Positions 26,820 through 38,210 of a DNA stretch of 64,000 bases are shown one piece after another; positions within the stretch are counted from its first letter, which is position 1, and each line of letters starts with the position of its first letter. Position numbers and translations under genes: made by a program. This DNA comes from Druceiella hillmani (lineage: Eukaryota; Arthropoda; Insecta; Lepidoptera; Hepialidae), in the NCBI GenBank assembly GCA_039881145.1, contig JAYKKI010000038.1, positions 5,692,501 through 5,756,500 of the forward strand, given 5' to 3'. The notes under the pieces were generated by a model. The model saw nothing but the letters and a program-made list of their open reading frames with translations. It ran no database searches and was not told where the DNA came from.

Positions 26820-28006
26820 CTAGTAAAGATCATTACAGAACTCTTGAATGGCGAAAGATCCATACCGTGAGAATTTAATCATTAGCTCAAGTCAACGAGG
26901 GCAGAATTTAAAGCATTTTCTTCAACCGCAGTTGACTTGTCAGAGGTATATAAAAGTAAAACTTACTACAGTATACGACAAAATGGATTAACAGAAGAAT
27001 GAATTTTGTGTGAATATATGTTGAAGAGGACTTAGGACTGAGCTCTGGGGAGGCCACGTCAGATCGATCTTATTAAGGGTGGGAGCTCGAAAGACGATTG
27101 ACTTATCTAAGAGGAGGTCGAGAAGGAAATTAGAAATCTTTTCTGAAACTAAGTTCTCGCAATATTTGTCTGAGGACAGGGAAATTTACATTATTGTAAG
27201 CTGTAGATAGGTCAAGAAAGGCAGCTACGAGGAATTCTTGTTGGGAGAAGGAGAGCCGTATATCAAGAGTCAGGATGCTAAGTTTATCCATCTTGTTTTT
27301 AGCTTTTCTGAAGCCAAATTAATGACGTGGGATAATGGAATGGTGTTCAACAAACCATTCCAATTTATTCTTAATCAGATGTTCAGTGATTTTAGTTAAA
27401 ACAGGGATAGGGTCTGTAAGATGATCCTACATTGGCATCTTTATGAGGTTTAAGAATGGGGATAATAATTTGGAATTTCCAAGATTTCGCGATATATCCT
27501 GAACTAAACATGTTATTAATGAAGGAAAGAAGGTATTGGTGAAAAACCGGTGGAAAATTTTTCATCACTGAGTATGACATACCATCGATGCCAGGAGCAG
27601 TCTTGAAGATGACGTAAAAATAATTCTAGTTCATTAATGGAAAAGTCTATTTCTAATCAGTGATTGGAGTTTGCAGGATTGTATGTAATAGATAGCTCAT
27701 CCAAGTTAGTGACGGAAGGGGGGCGGGGGGAGTATTTAAAAATTGATTCACCCAATTCCCGAAAACTGGATTGCCTGAATCAAGCTGAAAAACAGATCGA
27801 AAGCGTTTGATATTTGTCCAAATGACAGAAGGAGGAGTGGAAGGAGAGAGAGAGAGAGCGAGATAAAATTTCTTCCAACCCTCCATTTTTTTTAAGAAAA
27901 ATGCGTTTTGTTTTGATTGGGTCTTACAGAATAAAAGAAAGGACATATAAATCAACGGACGTATTAGATTTGTAACTCTTTTCAGCCTCTTTATGAGTTT
28001 CACCAA
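26820..28006 (-). pseudogene. LINE copy A reverse transcriptase, broken
   Basis: RT region in several frames. A connector (27653-28006, with SVIWTNIKRFRSVF) is followed by the RT start (27392-27580: SWKFQIIIPILKPHKD, SSYRP). Then comes a block near 27330-27190 with FGFRKAK and FLDLSTAYN, the RT motif around the first catalytic Asp. The YxDD block is too eroded to read. The C-terminal region at 26640-26720 (MNILRAVSGVWWGS) matches copy B. Confidence 0.78.
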
Positions 28007-28147
28007 GGAGGAGAAGCCCTATAGCGTTGAGAAATATTCTTCAATGGGATGGAGTTATTAGCAGCCAGATCAATTTATTTAACAAAGAGATCGAAACAAG
28101 ATTCAATTCATTCCAGATCCACTGCTGGGAGGGAGTTTATCTTCGAT

Positions 28148-28774
28148 CTAAGGTATGACCCTCCCAATCTGCCCTATGTAGACTGTATTATGAAGAGGGG
28201 GGCTTTTTGATGGATATAAATTTAAACGAGAGAAAGAGATTATTATAGAATAGTGGTCGCTTCCAAAAGATTTGGGTAGAATGTTCCAAGTGAAAAGTGA
28301 TGCAAGAGATGAGGAACAGAAGGAAATATCGACTGTCCTAGGATATTGAGATGGGGCCAGAACTCTTGAAGGGGAACCATCATTAAGTAAGCACAGGTTT
28401 AAGTCGTTTTGAAACTCCACTAAGTCGTCTCCTAAGGGACTGCTGTGAATGGGGCCCCATGAAAGGCGGTGAGCGTTGAGGTCTCCCAGAAGCATAAACG
28501 GACCAGTAATGGAGGATAAAACGTCCGTAGTTGAGAATAAAATATCCCGAAGTAGCAATGGGACGGGAAGGATAGGGAATATATAAAGAGATGATGGTGA
28601 TATCTTTGATCCACGCGGCGACAATGTTGAATTGAGAACCGTGAGAGTCAAAGTGCATCTGGGAGAAAAGAAGTGCCTTGTCAAAAGTAGCAGGGCGGAT
28701 TCACCTCGACCATCCGCTCTGCCATCACGTAGGCAGACATAGCCACGGATTTTATCTATCCAGGTTTTAGCCAT
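28148..28774 (-). pseudogene. LINE copy A endonuclease domain
   Basis: Apurinic-type (EEP) endonuclease that nicks the target for reverse transcription. About 208 residues are open: GYVCLRDGRADGRGES near the start, LLGDLNAHRLSWGP in the middle, and the catalytic SDHYSIII near the end. It begins mid-domain relative to the family, with upstream residues in another frame. This is the best-preserved part of copy A. Confidence 0.85.
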
Positions 28775-29911
28775 GTTTCCGAGATGGCGGCTACGGATGG
28801 AGAGTACCTGACAAGAAAGTGGCGAAGTTCTGACGTTGAAAGAGTTGAAGAGGTAATGTTGGACGGTATTTGGTTGGAAGATGTTAGAATATTGATTAGC
28901 GTAGTCAAAGAAGTTGACTCATAGACGGAGTAGAAAAATTATTAACTGGCGATAGGGGATTAATCCCACAGAGAGGTGGTGAAAGACAGGAACGAAATTT
29001 GGAGGGTAATGTTTTTTTGTAAAATGAATTAGTTGGACGAGAATAAGTCAATAAAAAGAATAGTTCAGCAAGACGAGATGAAGAATTAGCAGTAACTGAG
29101 GCATACGATCTTCTTATAGAAGGAACCATTTTAGCAGGTTCATTTTACATAAGAAATATCTTTTGCAGATATTTCTAATTGGATTTTCTTTTATCTTTCA
29201 TATTCAGGACAATTTCTGTCAGTAACATCATGGTTTCCGCTACAAGAGATGCATTTCGCTTTGTAAACAGTCAGAGACCAGTTTTTCCGGGATGGCCTTT
29301 GCCACATCGGAAGCAACGTTCGGAAGAGCGGCATTTCTTTTCAAATCTACAGCATTTAAAGCACTGAATCGTATTATGAACAGTGAATCGTACAGGATAT
29401 TCGTATTCAGGGACCGGTAGCATGCCATCAAAATACGTTGGTAAAGTACAATAAAACCTTGTACATATTTAAGGCAATTAAATGAACAAAATATTCAGTA
29501 AATATATAATCAAAACGCCAACACACTACGTTTGACAGTTCACTCTTATTCAGAGATCATGTACTAAACTCTTACTCTTATTCTTAGTTTTTCAAAAAAG
29601 CGATTGATTCTTTCTCATGCAAAAATGAAATGATTTAGATCACCTTCTCCAAGCCCACAGTCGCAAATTGGAGATTACCTGACACGCAGCCTAGCTAAAC
29701 GGGTATGGATAGAATAATAATCCCAACGCATGCGAGATACCACAGAGGTTTCTTTTCAAGAGAAAGTAAATTTTGAGAACCAAGATTTTGTGGGTATAAA
29801 AGATTGGATCTGGAAATATCCCGCACCCGCAATCTGGGATGATCTTTTACACGCCCTCTGCCAGGCAGATGTCATCCAGAAACAAGTCATGGGAAGGAGC
29901 CTTTAATGAAA

Positions 29912-30372
29912 TTAATAGTGAAACATGGATCCCCGTTTACGGCGGCGAACCAAGCTTTTGGGTCGACTATTTCCTACTATGCCACAGTGACTATGGATCC
30001 ATGCAAAAACGACATTGGACCCCGATCTCTCCAAATCTGACGTAAGTTGCTTGATCTGGAAAATCAGGAAGCTACAGTTCGAAGAAAATGAATTACCGAG
30101 AAGGGATTGTAAACAATTTAAGGAGTCAGAGAAGATAAGAAGGCCTCCATAATAGCACGCCATTCACCGGAGAATACCGAACACTCCTTAGGAAGGCGAA
30201 AGTATGCTGAATGAGCGGTGGATGGAGAGTAAAATAACGCTCTAGCCTCTCTATCTCTCAGGCTTTTTGATGCATCTGTATGTATTCGCGTCCTATCCAT
30301 CCAAAAAGAATTCAATATAGAATTGAACAGCGAATTAGAATTTTTGGACTCCTTATCAACTCCAAAACACAA
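29912..30372 (-). pseudogene. LINE copy B RNase H domain
   Basis: RNase H1-type domain that would degrade the RNA template strand. RIHTDASKSLRD near 30290 carries the first Asp. After a frame change comes FSDSLNCLQSL with the next acidic residue, then AWIHSHCGIVGN, the typical C-terminal motif of LINE RNase H domains. Two frames are needed, so it is inactive. Confidence 0.85.
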
Positions 30373-30412
30373 ATTTATATTTGGCCTGTGAAATATCGAG
30401 TCAAATGGGAAA

Positions 30413-30862
30413 TTATAAAGAGGTAGAGAAGATAAACGGGGTTAGTGAAGGATTTGAATCTTTGGAAGCTAACGATAAGAAGAGGTCGGGACTTAGAACG
30501 CCAAAAAGGATCATGTTCAATAAACCTAGAGAGGAGGGTGATTTTGGAAAAATAGGGTGACTAGAAAACCTAGCTACCTTCAGTAGATAACGATCAGCTA
30601 GGTATTGTCGCCAGAGGTTTAAAGGAAGATCAACACATTCTACTTGTAGGGCATTTATGGGACTGGATTTCACAGCGGCCGCTATAATCCTCAGTGTTTG
30701 AGACTGAATGCAGGTCAATTTGGTGGCATTGGATTTGGAAATAGGATCATGGAGAAATGAGCCACAGTCTAGATGATTACGGACTAGAGCGTTATATATT
30801 AGCTTTAATGTGGTAGGGTGTGAGCCCCACCACGCTCTAGAAAGTGCACGGAGAATATTCAT
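30413..30862 (-). pseudogene. LINE copy B RT C-terminal region
   Basis: 149 open residues between RT and RNase H (MNILRALSRAWWGSHPTTLK, LDCGSFL, LQVECVDLPLNLWRQYLADR). This is the thumb/connector region typical of I- and Jockey-group ORF2 proteins. It aligns with 26460-26720 of copy A, which helps date the family as a repeat. Confidence 0.8.
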
Positions 30863-30974
30863 ATTAGCCTGGCATTGGGAGATGTCATATTCAAGGTGAA
30901 TGTTCCAAGATCATTTTGAGTTTAGGAACATGCCTTAGAATTTGGTACTGGAAAGAACAGGGATCCAGGAGGAA

Positions 30975-31604
30975 TTATAAGGAATAGATAACGGTGGAGT
31001 AATTCTCCTTCTCGAGAAGACCACTATAGCTCTTTTGGAAAGGGATAAATCCATACCCGTAAGAGTAAACCCATTTGTTTAGGTTAACAAGGGCAGCGTT
31101 CAAAGTGTTTTCGTCAACCATTATTGACTTACCAGAAGCATATAAAAGCAGATCATCAGTGTATTGCAAAACACGACAGAAGGGATTTACTGTGGAGTGG
31201 ATAATATAGGAGTAAACATTGTAAAGTAAGGGACTTAAAACAGAGTCTTGGGGAAGACCCCTCCACATAGCTCTTGTTAAGGGAGGGGATTCGGGGGATC
31301 TAAGAATAATAGATTTTTCTGAAAGAAAATTAAGGAGGAAATTTGTAACCTTGATTGGAATCCCAAGATTATGAAGAATTTTATTGAGGATTATAAAGTT
31401 TACTTTATTGTAGACTGAAGAAAGATCTAAAAAAAAAAATAAAAAGCTAAAGCAACAATATAAAGCAACGAGAAACTCTTGTCGACAGAAGGCAAGTCTG
31501 ATTTCAGTGGTTAGAACGCTGAGATTGTCCATCGTACTTTTAGTCCTTCTGAAGCCAAATTGGTTGCTTGCAAAAATGGAATAGTATTCTGTAAACCATT
31601 CCAA
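30975..31604 (-). pseudogene. LINE copy B reverse transcriptase core
   Basis: RT core with NQFGFRRTKSTMDNLSVL, FLDLSSVYNKVN (first catalytic Asp in LDLSS), GLPQDSVLSPLLYNVY (usually PQGSVLSP; Gly replaced by Asp) and LQYTDDLLLY for the YxDD pair (usually YADD). The altered Gly and a Phe-rich insertion near residue 50 suggest loss of function. Upstream RT parts continue to about 31920 in other frames. Confidence 0.88.
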
Positions 31605-32021
31605 ACGATTATTAATTATATGTTCCGTAATCTTCGCTAAACGAGGAGAAAGGGTTATGAATCTGTAAGAAGAACCTACATTGGGTCTTTATGAGGTTTG
31701 AAAATGGGAAATATTATTTGAGTATTCCATGACTTTGGAATATTACCTGATTTGAACATACAGTTAATAAGGAATAGAAGATACCAACGGGTAGATGGTA
31801 AAAGTATTTTCGATCATTGAATATGACATTCCATTAATGCTAGGGGAATAATCCTCAAAATGATACAAGATAAAATCCAGTTCATTAATGGAGAAATCTT
31901 CTTCTAAAAAGTGATTGGCGCTAGTAAAGTTACATAAGCTTATTTAAAAATTGATCTACCCAATTCCCGTGTACGGATTTTGGGACGATCAGGCTGAAAA
32001 ATAGATTCAAAGCGTTTTATA

Positions 32022-32303
32022 TTAGACCAGACGACACGACAGGGAGTAAAAGGATAGAGGGAGTGACAGAATTTCCGCTCTATCATCCCGGATACAGGCA
32101 TAGCCTTGGATCTTAAAATGGAATCCAGGCTTCAGCCAAGTCTCCGAGATGGCAGCCACGGATGGAGAATACTTGACAAGAAGGTGATAAAGATCTGCTT
32201 TGTTGGAAATAACACTGCGACTATTCCATTGTAAGACCCTCGCCAATATTGTAGGAGCCATTAGAAATAAGGGATTGAAGGGAGGTAAGAATAGAAGAGG
32301 CAA
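32022..32303 (-). pseudogene. LINE copy B endonuclease N-terminal fragment
   Basis: Start of the EEP endonuclease: ARVLQWNSRSVISNKADLYH with the catalytic Asn block, then AAISETWLKPG with the catalytic Glu, and GYACIRDDRAE. The rest of the nuclease, including the SDH motif, is missing. Sequence passes within about 60 bases to the connector (TPCRVVWSNIKRFESIF), so copy B carries an internal deletion of most of the endonuclease that copy A retains. Confidence 0.85.
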
Positions 32304-32589
32304 CGTTGGACGGTATTTGATTGGGGGGACTCAGAATTTTGACCAAGGTGGTCAAAAAAAATTTAATAATACTCGTAGAAGAAGGAATATTAGCTGAAGG
32401 TTGTTGACTAAAGCCGCAATAATTTTCAGATTGAGGAATTCGGAAGTCTGCCCAGGCTTGTTCTAGAGCCGAGCGGTTATAGCCCTGGTTGGAACTTGTC
32501 GAAGAGTGGGATCGGGGTTTCAGAGTAACAATTTTTTTGTAAGAAGAGTTGTTAGGACGAAACGGAGAGAACTAATTTTGGGAAGAAGT

Positions 32590-33454
32590 TGGAGACGGAA
32601 GAATTAGAGGTGGTTGAGCTACAACTGAGGTGTATGATTTTCTAGAAGAAGGGACCATTTTGGGCGCTTCCGCATAGGAAATGTCTCTTTCAGACATTTT
32701 AAATTTGATCTTTTTTTGCCTTTCGAATTCCGGACAAATTCTATCAGTGGAATCATGATTTCCACTGCAAAAGATACATTTTGCTTTGTCGATAGAAAGA
32801 GCGCAGTTTCTTCCAACATGACCTTCACCACATCGGAAACAATGCTCGGAAGATCGGTATTTTTCAGCAACATGTCCAAACCTACAACGTGCTTACGCAC
32901 TGTATTGTAGGGAATTCATATTTTAAACAGGAAGCGACGAATAAGCCATATATATGCGTTGGAGACGGACTTGGCCGCACCCTCCTAGGACTTCTATTTT
33001 GTGTAAAACCTCCTCGTCAGACCAATCGACTGAAACATTGCGAACAATGCCCATACTACTGATGTTAAAGGAGGGGATGAACAATTTATTCTATCCCGTG
33101 AAGGCAGAGTGGTTTACGAAGCAGTTGGTGGCCTCTGCAGATGAAAATTCCACCGAAATCCTGTTCCTGCCAATTTGTTTCACTCCATCTCGTATTATGC
33201 CATCGACATAATTTTTCAAGTCGGAACCAAATTTAATAGCATAAAATGAGAATACGGAATTAGGGTGGGGTTCTTTTCTTTGAACGTGGACAATAAATGG
33301 CCCAACGTCACTAGAGACATATAAACGACCCTCAAAATAATTCGGAGGTTGGGAGGAAAGAGATGAGGTCCGGGGTGATGGATGTAATTTAGAATTGCTT
33401 ATGAAAGAGGAGTGCGAGGGATCTTGCGAGTGATTGCACCAAAACAGAGGGTCT
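32590..33454 (-). pseudogene. LINE copy B ORF1 (Gag-like)
   Basis: RNA-binding ORF1 protein in several frames. YVSSDVGPFIVHVQ lies near 33330. CFRCGEGHVGRNCALS and CIFCSGNHDSTDRICPEF near 32850-32740 form the zinc knuckle pair, followed by ERQKKIKF. This Gag arrangement is usual for Jockey, R1 and I-type LINEs. The N-terminal part is separated by the gypsy insertion at 33460. Confidence 0.8.
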
Positions 33455-33459
33455 GTTTC

Positions 33460-33607
33460 TGTAACGTTGTAGTTATTGTTTAACTAGTCTTAATAGGAAA
33501 ATAATTAAGCGGTTAATTTGACATACGAGAACTTATATTGTTTATCCTATATCATCGTTGTTCTACGCGTTAGTTCACAAGTTTTGACGCTAGATGTCTA
33601 TACTTCA
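33460..33607 (-). repeat. 3' LTR of Ty3/gypsy element 2
   Basis: 148 bp, left end in plus coordinates. It matches the right LTR apart from a ~27-base internal deletion and scattered changes. GTTTC lies just outside. Confidence 0.88.
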
Positions 33608-33840
33608 CGTGTCCCTTTCTTTGTAAACTAAAAACAATGTTTTCAAAACATTATAATTTGACTCAACATGTTATGAATTTTAATTAACATTTCCATTATT
33701 AAATTATTATTATTTTTTTAAACATGAAATTATATTACTAGTAATCTAATTATACATATTATAATCATAAATTGCACAGCACAACATAATGTGTCTTAAA
33801 AACTAGTATTGCAAGTACTTATTACTTTAAATAAATATTA

Positions 33841-34435
33841 TTAAAGATCAAGTCTATTTATTCTCCCGAATCTTGATGATCTTGGTGCTGTTGCAGGTTG
33901 AACCAGGTTTGACTTCTGAATATTATTAGAAGTACTTAGTGATGAACTTGTTGATGTTGGGAGTGACTCAGGAACAGCTGGCGATTGTTCTTGTGCTGGA
34001 ACTTGTTGTACTGCTGGTTCATTTGTATATTTAGTTTGAGGAACTAACACTCTGTTGCTGGTTATGTCTGCTTGTGTCTTGTGCAGATGACTAAAATTTC
34101 TGCGTAGGATTTGGCCTTGATCAGTTTGAATGATTACTGATCTTGAAAGACCTTCTCTTGAAAGGGCTTTTCTACCACTCTTGCTCCTTCCCATTGTCGA
34201 TGAGAAACTTTGTTTCTGATTTTATCATTAATTTCATAATTGCCTGGTCTCTTAGTATACTTATTACCGTAGTTGGCTTGTTCTTCTCTTAGTCTTTTTA
34301 GTTCAGCTGTTACTCCTTGCATTATTTTTGGTTTAAGTAATTATCTTTTATAGGTATTGGAGATCTGGTAATTCTGCTGTACAGACGTTGGTTGAGTGAG
34401 CCTAAAATGTAATTTCTTGGTTTATTTCTCCAATT
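33841..34435 (-). pseudogene. Gypsy 2 integrase C-terminal part
   Basis: End of the pol protein after the LINE insertion. WRNKPRNYILG near 34420 continues the integrase interrupted at 35611. The C-terminal chromatin-side region follows (34134-34322 with NYEINDKIRNKVSHRQWEGARVV), then a Ser/Pro/Gln-rich tail (33841-34194) ending SSRFGRINRLDL. This resembles the STRIGRPPNRLNL tail of the first gypsy element, a known style for the family. Several frames are needed. Confidence 0.78.
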
Positions 34436-34443
34436 TAATAAAG

Positions 34444-35610
34444 AGTGCGGGGTGCGTCATGGGGGTTTGAGCTCACCCAAACTGTTTAATATATATATAA
34501 ACAGGTTGATTGGAGAGCTGAGCAGTACCGGAATCGGATGTCACATAGACGGAGTATGCATTAATAACATCAGCTACGCGGACGACATGGTGCTGCTCAG
34601 CCCTTCTATCGGCGCGTTACGCAAGCTGCTGCGTATATGTGAACTGTACGCGGAGGATCACGGACTCCGATACAATGTAAAAAAAGTGTGTTTATGATTT
34701 TTAGAATACCCAAAAAACCATATCCAGGTCACTATGACACATCTTTAAATAGAGTCACTCATTTTAAATATCTGGGTGCTTGGGTCAATGAAGACCTCAA
34801 GGACGACATGGATATGGACAGGGAACGCAGGGCGTTGACTGTGCGCTGCAATATGTTGGCTCGAAGCAATATGTTGGCTGAAGATTTGCACGATGCACGG
34901 GACCAGTAAAGATTACACTGTTTAGGCCATTCTGCCAGACTTTCTACTCGTGCAGTTTGTGGGTTGATTATACGCGGCGGGTATTTGACACCCTGCGGGT
35001 ACAATATAATAACGCGTTCAGGATCTTGATGGGGCTTCCGCGGCACTGCAGCGCCAGTGGTATGTTTGCGCAGACGCGCGTGGACGACTTTCACGCTATA
35101 ATGCGCAAGCGCAGTGCGTCCATGATGGCGAGGGTGCCAGGAAGCTCCAGCAATATGCTGGTCACGTGCGCGGGCCGACTGGACCTACCTCTTTTGACAC
35201 AGTGGATAGGCCTACATGCGCCATTGTGATTTAAGTGATTGAGTTAATTAAATTAAGTGATTTTATTACTATTTTACTTTGAATTTGATTGGAGTAGTTT
35301 TTGACTTGTTTTATTTAATTTTATTTAATTTGACCTGACTTAATTAATTTAATGTGGTGTAGTTTGATACAGTTTAATTTTATCTGATTTAATTGACTTA
35401 ATTTATTATGATTTAATTTGTATCGATTTTAAATTTTTTTACTGCAATTGGGTTTGACTCCATTTAGTATTGATTTTATTTTATTGGATATTTTATGATT
35501 TATTAATGATGTAATTATTCACTATTTATACTAACATTAGATTAAGAATATTGTTACGTATTAACACAATTGTATGGACTATGTCTGAAATAAAATCTTA
35601 TTATTATTAT
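34444..35610 (+). mobile_element. 5'-truncated LINE inside the gypsy 2 integrase
   Basis: Plus-strand RT fragment: RHGGLSSPKLFNIYINRL, ISYADDMVLLSPS with the YADD pair, GLRYNVKK, then after shifts HFKYLGAWVNEDL, YNNAFRILMGLPRHCSASGM and FHAIMRKRSASMM. The wording is close to RTE-type insect endonuclease-reverse transcriptases, but L2/CR1 relatives cannot be excluded. It ends with a polyadenylation-like AATAAA and a short TTA repeat, without long poly(A). ATAAAG at 34438-34443 and 35611-35616 is the target-site duplication. The endonuclease and early RT are missing through 5' truncation. Confidence 0.88.
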
Positions 35611-35616
35611 ATAAAG

Positions 35617-36345
35617 CGAGTAGAACGTCTGACTCGTCGATACTACATTTCTTTAATATGTTCTTGGCTACTGGAACTGCTCTTTCAGCTAGCCCGTTGC
35701 CTTGATGATGATGTGGACTGGATGTGACATGGTTAAACTTCCATTCTTTTTGAAAGATCTTAAATTCTCTAGACATGTATTGTGTTCCATTGTCACTTTG
35801 TAGTTCTTCTGGTACTCTATGCACAGCAAACCATCTTTTCAGTTGTTCTATTACTTCATATGATGATTGCCCTTTTAGCTGTTGAAAATCTAAATATTCA
35901 GAGTAGCTGTCACAAATCACTAGGTAAGTTTTTCCTTTTAATTCAAATAGATCAGATGCAACTATTTGCAATGACAATTTGCATGGAAGTGTAGGAATCT
36001 TTTTAAGTAGCACTAAATCTTTAGTATTGTCTCTTTGTGTTTGTTCACAGACGGAGCAGGTTTTAACTAGTTTTATGATGTTTCATATTGTCCCTTCCAG
36101 TAAAGAAATTGTCGTGCAATTCTCAAGCAACTGTTTATACCTAGATGTCCGTGATGAATGTTCTTTAGAATTTTAGGAATCTGTGATTTTGGTACTACAA
36201 TTTTATTTCCTTTGAAAATTATTCCATTAAGATAGCTTAATTCTCCTTTGAAGCTAAAAAAGTAATGTCGTAGTTCTGTAGGAAGTTCAGTGGCTTTTTC
36301 TGGAAATCCTTGTATTATTGTCTTAAGTAGTAACTGTAAATGCAA
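35617..36345 (-). pseudogene. Gypsy 2 integrase, N-terminal and catalytic part
   Basis: 36073-36345 carries the zinc-binding start (HHGHLGINSCLRIARQFLYW). 35617-36013 carries the core: SDLFELKGKTYLVICDSYSEY with the first Asp, ELQSDNGTQYMS with the second, and GNGLAERAV with the Glu. The frame is lost between the two, and the protein is then cut by the nested LINE at 35610. An integrase of the K02A2.6-like type is the best fit. Confidence 0.85.
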
Positions 36346-36372
36346 ATCTTCCTTTGTAGCTGTAATTAACTC

Positions 36373-38210
36373 CTATTTAGCGTCTAATGACATGGATAGT
36401 ATAACTGTAACTTTTAAATTGTCTTCTTGTTCATATTTCAGATTAGATGCATCACAGTCTCGGCTAAGAAAGTCTAATGGTATTTCTGTGCCTTTTTTAA
36501 ATATGACCTTCGGCGAGTATGGTGTGAGATTAAACACTATGCGTTGCAATCTTGCTGGAGCAGATTGTATGTTTTTCTTGAAGATCGTCTCAAGTGGTTT
36601 ATGGTCTGATTCCACGGTCAGTTCTTTTCCATAAACGTATTCATGGAATTCCTTACATCCGAACAGTATAGCGAGTGCTTTTTTTCGATCTGTGGATAAT
36701 TCTCTTCAGATTTGGTCAACGCTCTTGCTCCATAGGCTATTGGTTGTCCTTCTTGAAGAAGTGTTGCTCCAAGATTTTTTGAACTAGCATTTACGCTTAA
36801 TGTTACAGGTTTGTTTACATCATAAAGTCTTAATACTGGAGGACTTTGAAGAACTTGTTTTATTTTCTTCAAAGCTTCTTCATGATGAATTTCCCATATA
36901 AAACTTGTATTTTTGTGTAATAAATCTCTCAATGGATTTGTGAGATCTGACATATTCGGAATAAAATTATTTAAGTATGTGATCATGCCAAGTAGTCGCT
37001 GTAATTCTGTTTTATTTGTAGGTGTCTTCATTGCCTGTATAGCTTCCACTTTTTCTGGGTCTGCTTTCTAGTCCATTCGCTGAAACAATATGGCCCAGGA
37101 ATTTAATTCTTTCTGCTTCAAAAATGCATTTATTTTTATTTAGTTTGAAGCCTGATTTCTTTAGCGTTTCTATGACTTCATTTACTGTTTTCTGTAGTTC
37201 TTCTCTACATTTTGCCTGGATAAAAATATCATCGAGTGCTACTCTCACATTTTTAAATTTACTGAGCAAATTTGTTAAGATTTCTTGGAATATTTCAGGT
37301 GCTGATGACACTCCAAAGGAAGTCTCTTGAAGGAATATCTTCACCATGGTGCAGCAAAAGTTAATATTTTCTGTGTTTTTTCAGAAAGCTTAATCTGCCA
37401 AAGTCCTTTTGTGCAATCTAATAATGCAAAGAATTTAGAACCTTTAATATCAGCTGAAATTTCCTCTATAGTAGTCAGTGGAAAATGACGTCTCAGAATG
37501 TTCTTGTTTACATCTGACGGATCTATACAGATTCTTATTTTACCTTTTTGTCTTACGCTTACCATTGGACTTACTGCAGGGGTAGGCTCTGTTTCTGGTT
37601 TTATGACATCTAATTTTACCATTCTGTCAAGTTCTTGCTTTACCTCATCTCTTATAGCATGTGGAATTCTTCTTGAAAGTTTAATTTCGAATTTTGGTTT
37701 CTCGATTAGATCAATATCATACTCATAATTTTTGTAACAACCTAAACCTTTAAAGATATCATTATTTTCACTTTCCTTCAGTGTTTTTACCCTTGCAATA
37801 AGCTCTAACTTTTCACAGGTATCAAGTCCTAGAATTGGTGTGACCTTTTCTTCTACTACTTTGAATATTATATTATTTTCTTCATTTTTTATTTTACAAA
37901 GTAGCTCTACTTCGCCTAGGACTGCCATTTTATCTTCAGTATAACTTATTAAATTTTTTGTTCGGCTTGGTTTCAGACTTGCCTTTGTTTTATTCATTAA
38001 GTGTCTCGGTAACACGTTCCATTGTGCTCCTGCATCTAATTTAGCAATAAATTTCACATTACCTACTTGAATTTTCTCCGTCCAGTCTTTTTTTTCTCCG
38101 GCACTTATAGCTGATATGTACACATCATCTTCAGAATTATTTGAGCTTTCTTCTAGTGTATTCACTCTATTTTTCTGTTTATTTAGATGTTTCTTCTTAG
38201 TACGGCACAT
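36373..38210 (-). pseudogene. Gypsy 2 pol: protease, RT, RNase H
   Basis: Read from 38210 downward: knuckle end MCRTKKK; protease KLDAGAQWNVLP (DAGA where DTGA or DSGA is usual); RT with PMVSVRQKGKIRICID and FFALLDCTKGLWQIKL (first Asp). After a frame change near 37345 come FGVSSAPEIFQ and VALDDIFIQ (second catalytic pair, Ala before Leu-Asp-Asp). Another change near 37045 leads to RNase H (LSVNASSKNLGA, where Asn replaces the usual Asp), then SDHKPLETIF and PLDFLSRDC. The altered RNase H residue and three frame breaks make it inactive. Confidence 0.86.

Larger units (their letters stand above)
26406..29455 (-). mobile_element. LINE copy A, 5' part (Gag end, endonuclease, RT)
   Basis: Minus-strand non-LTR retrotransposon of the same family as 29616-33454, truncated inside its first ORF near 29455. 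In order it shows the CCHC Gag end (RCFRCGKGHPGKTG), the endonuclease, RT and the RT C-terminal region, then breaks at 26405 where other transposons intervene. Presence of RNase H in the family places it with I, R1, LOA or related clades. It sits head-to-tail behind copy B with about 160 unrelated bases between. Confidence 0.82.
29616..33454 (-). mobile_element. LINE copy B, main part
   Basis: Minus-strand LINE with CCHC Gag, a shortened endonuclease, RT, and RNase H. Its 5' end continues at 39131 beyond a Ty3/gypsy insertion; the 5-bp GTTTC duplication flanks that insertion (33455-33459 and 39126-39130). The 3' terminus near 29616 coincides with the point where copy A also loses similarity. 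All ORFs are broken. Confidence 0.85.
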
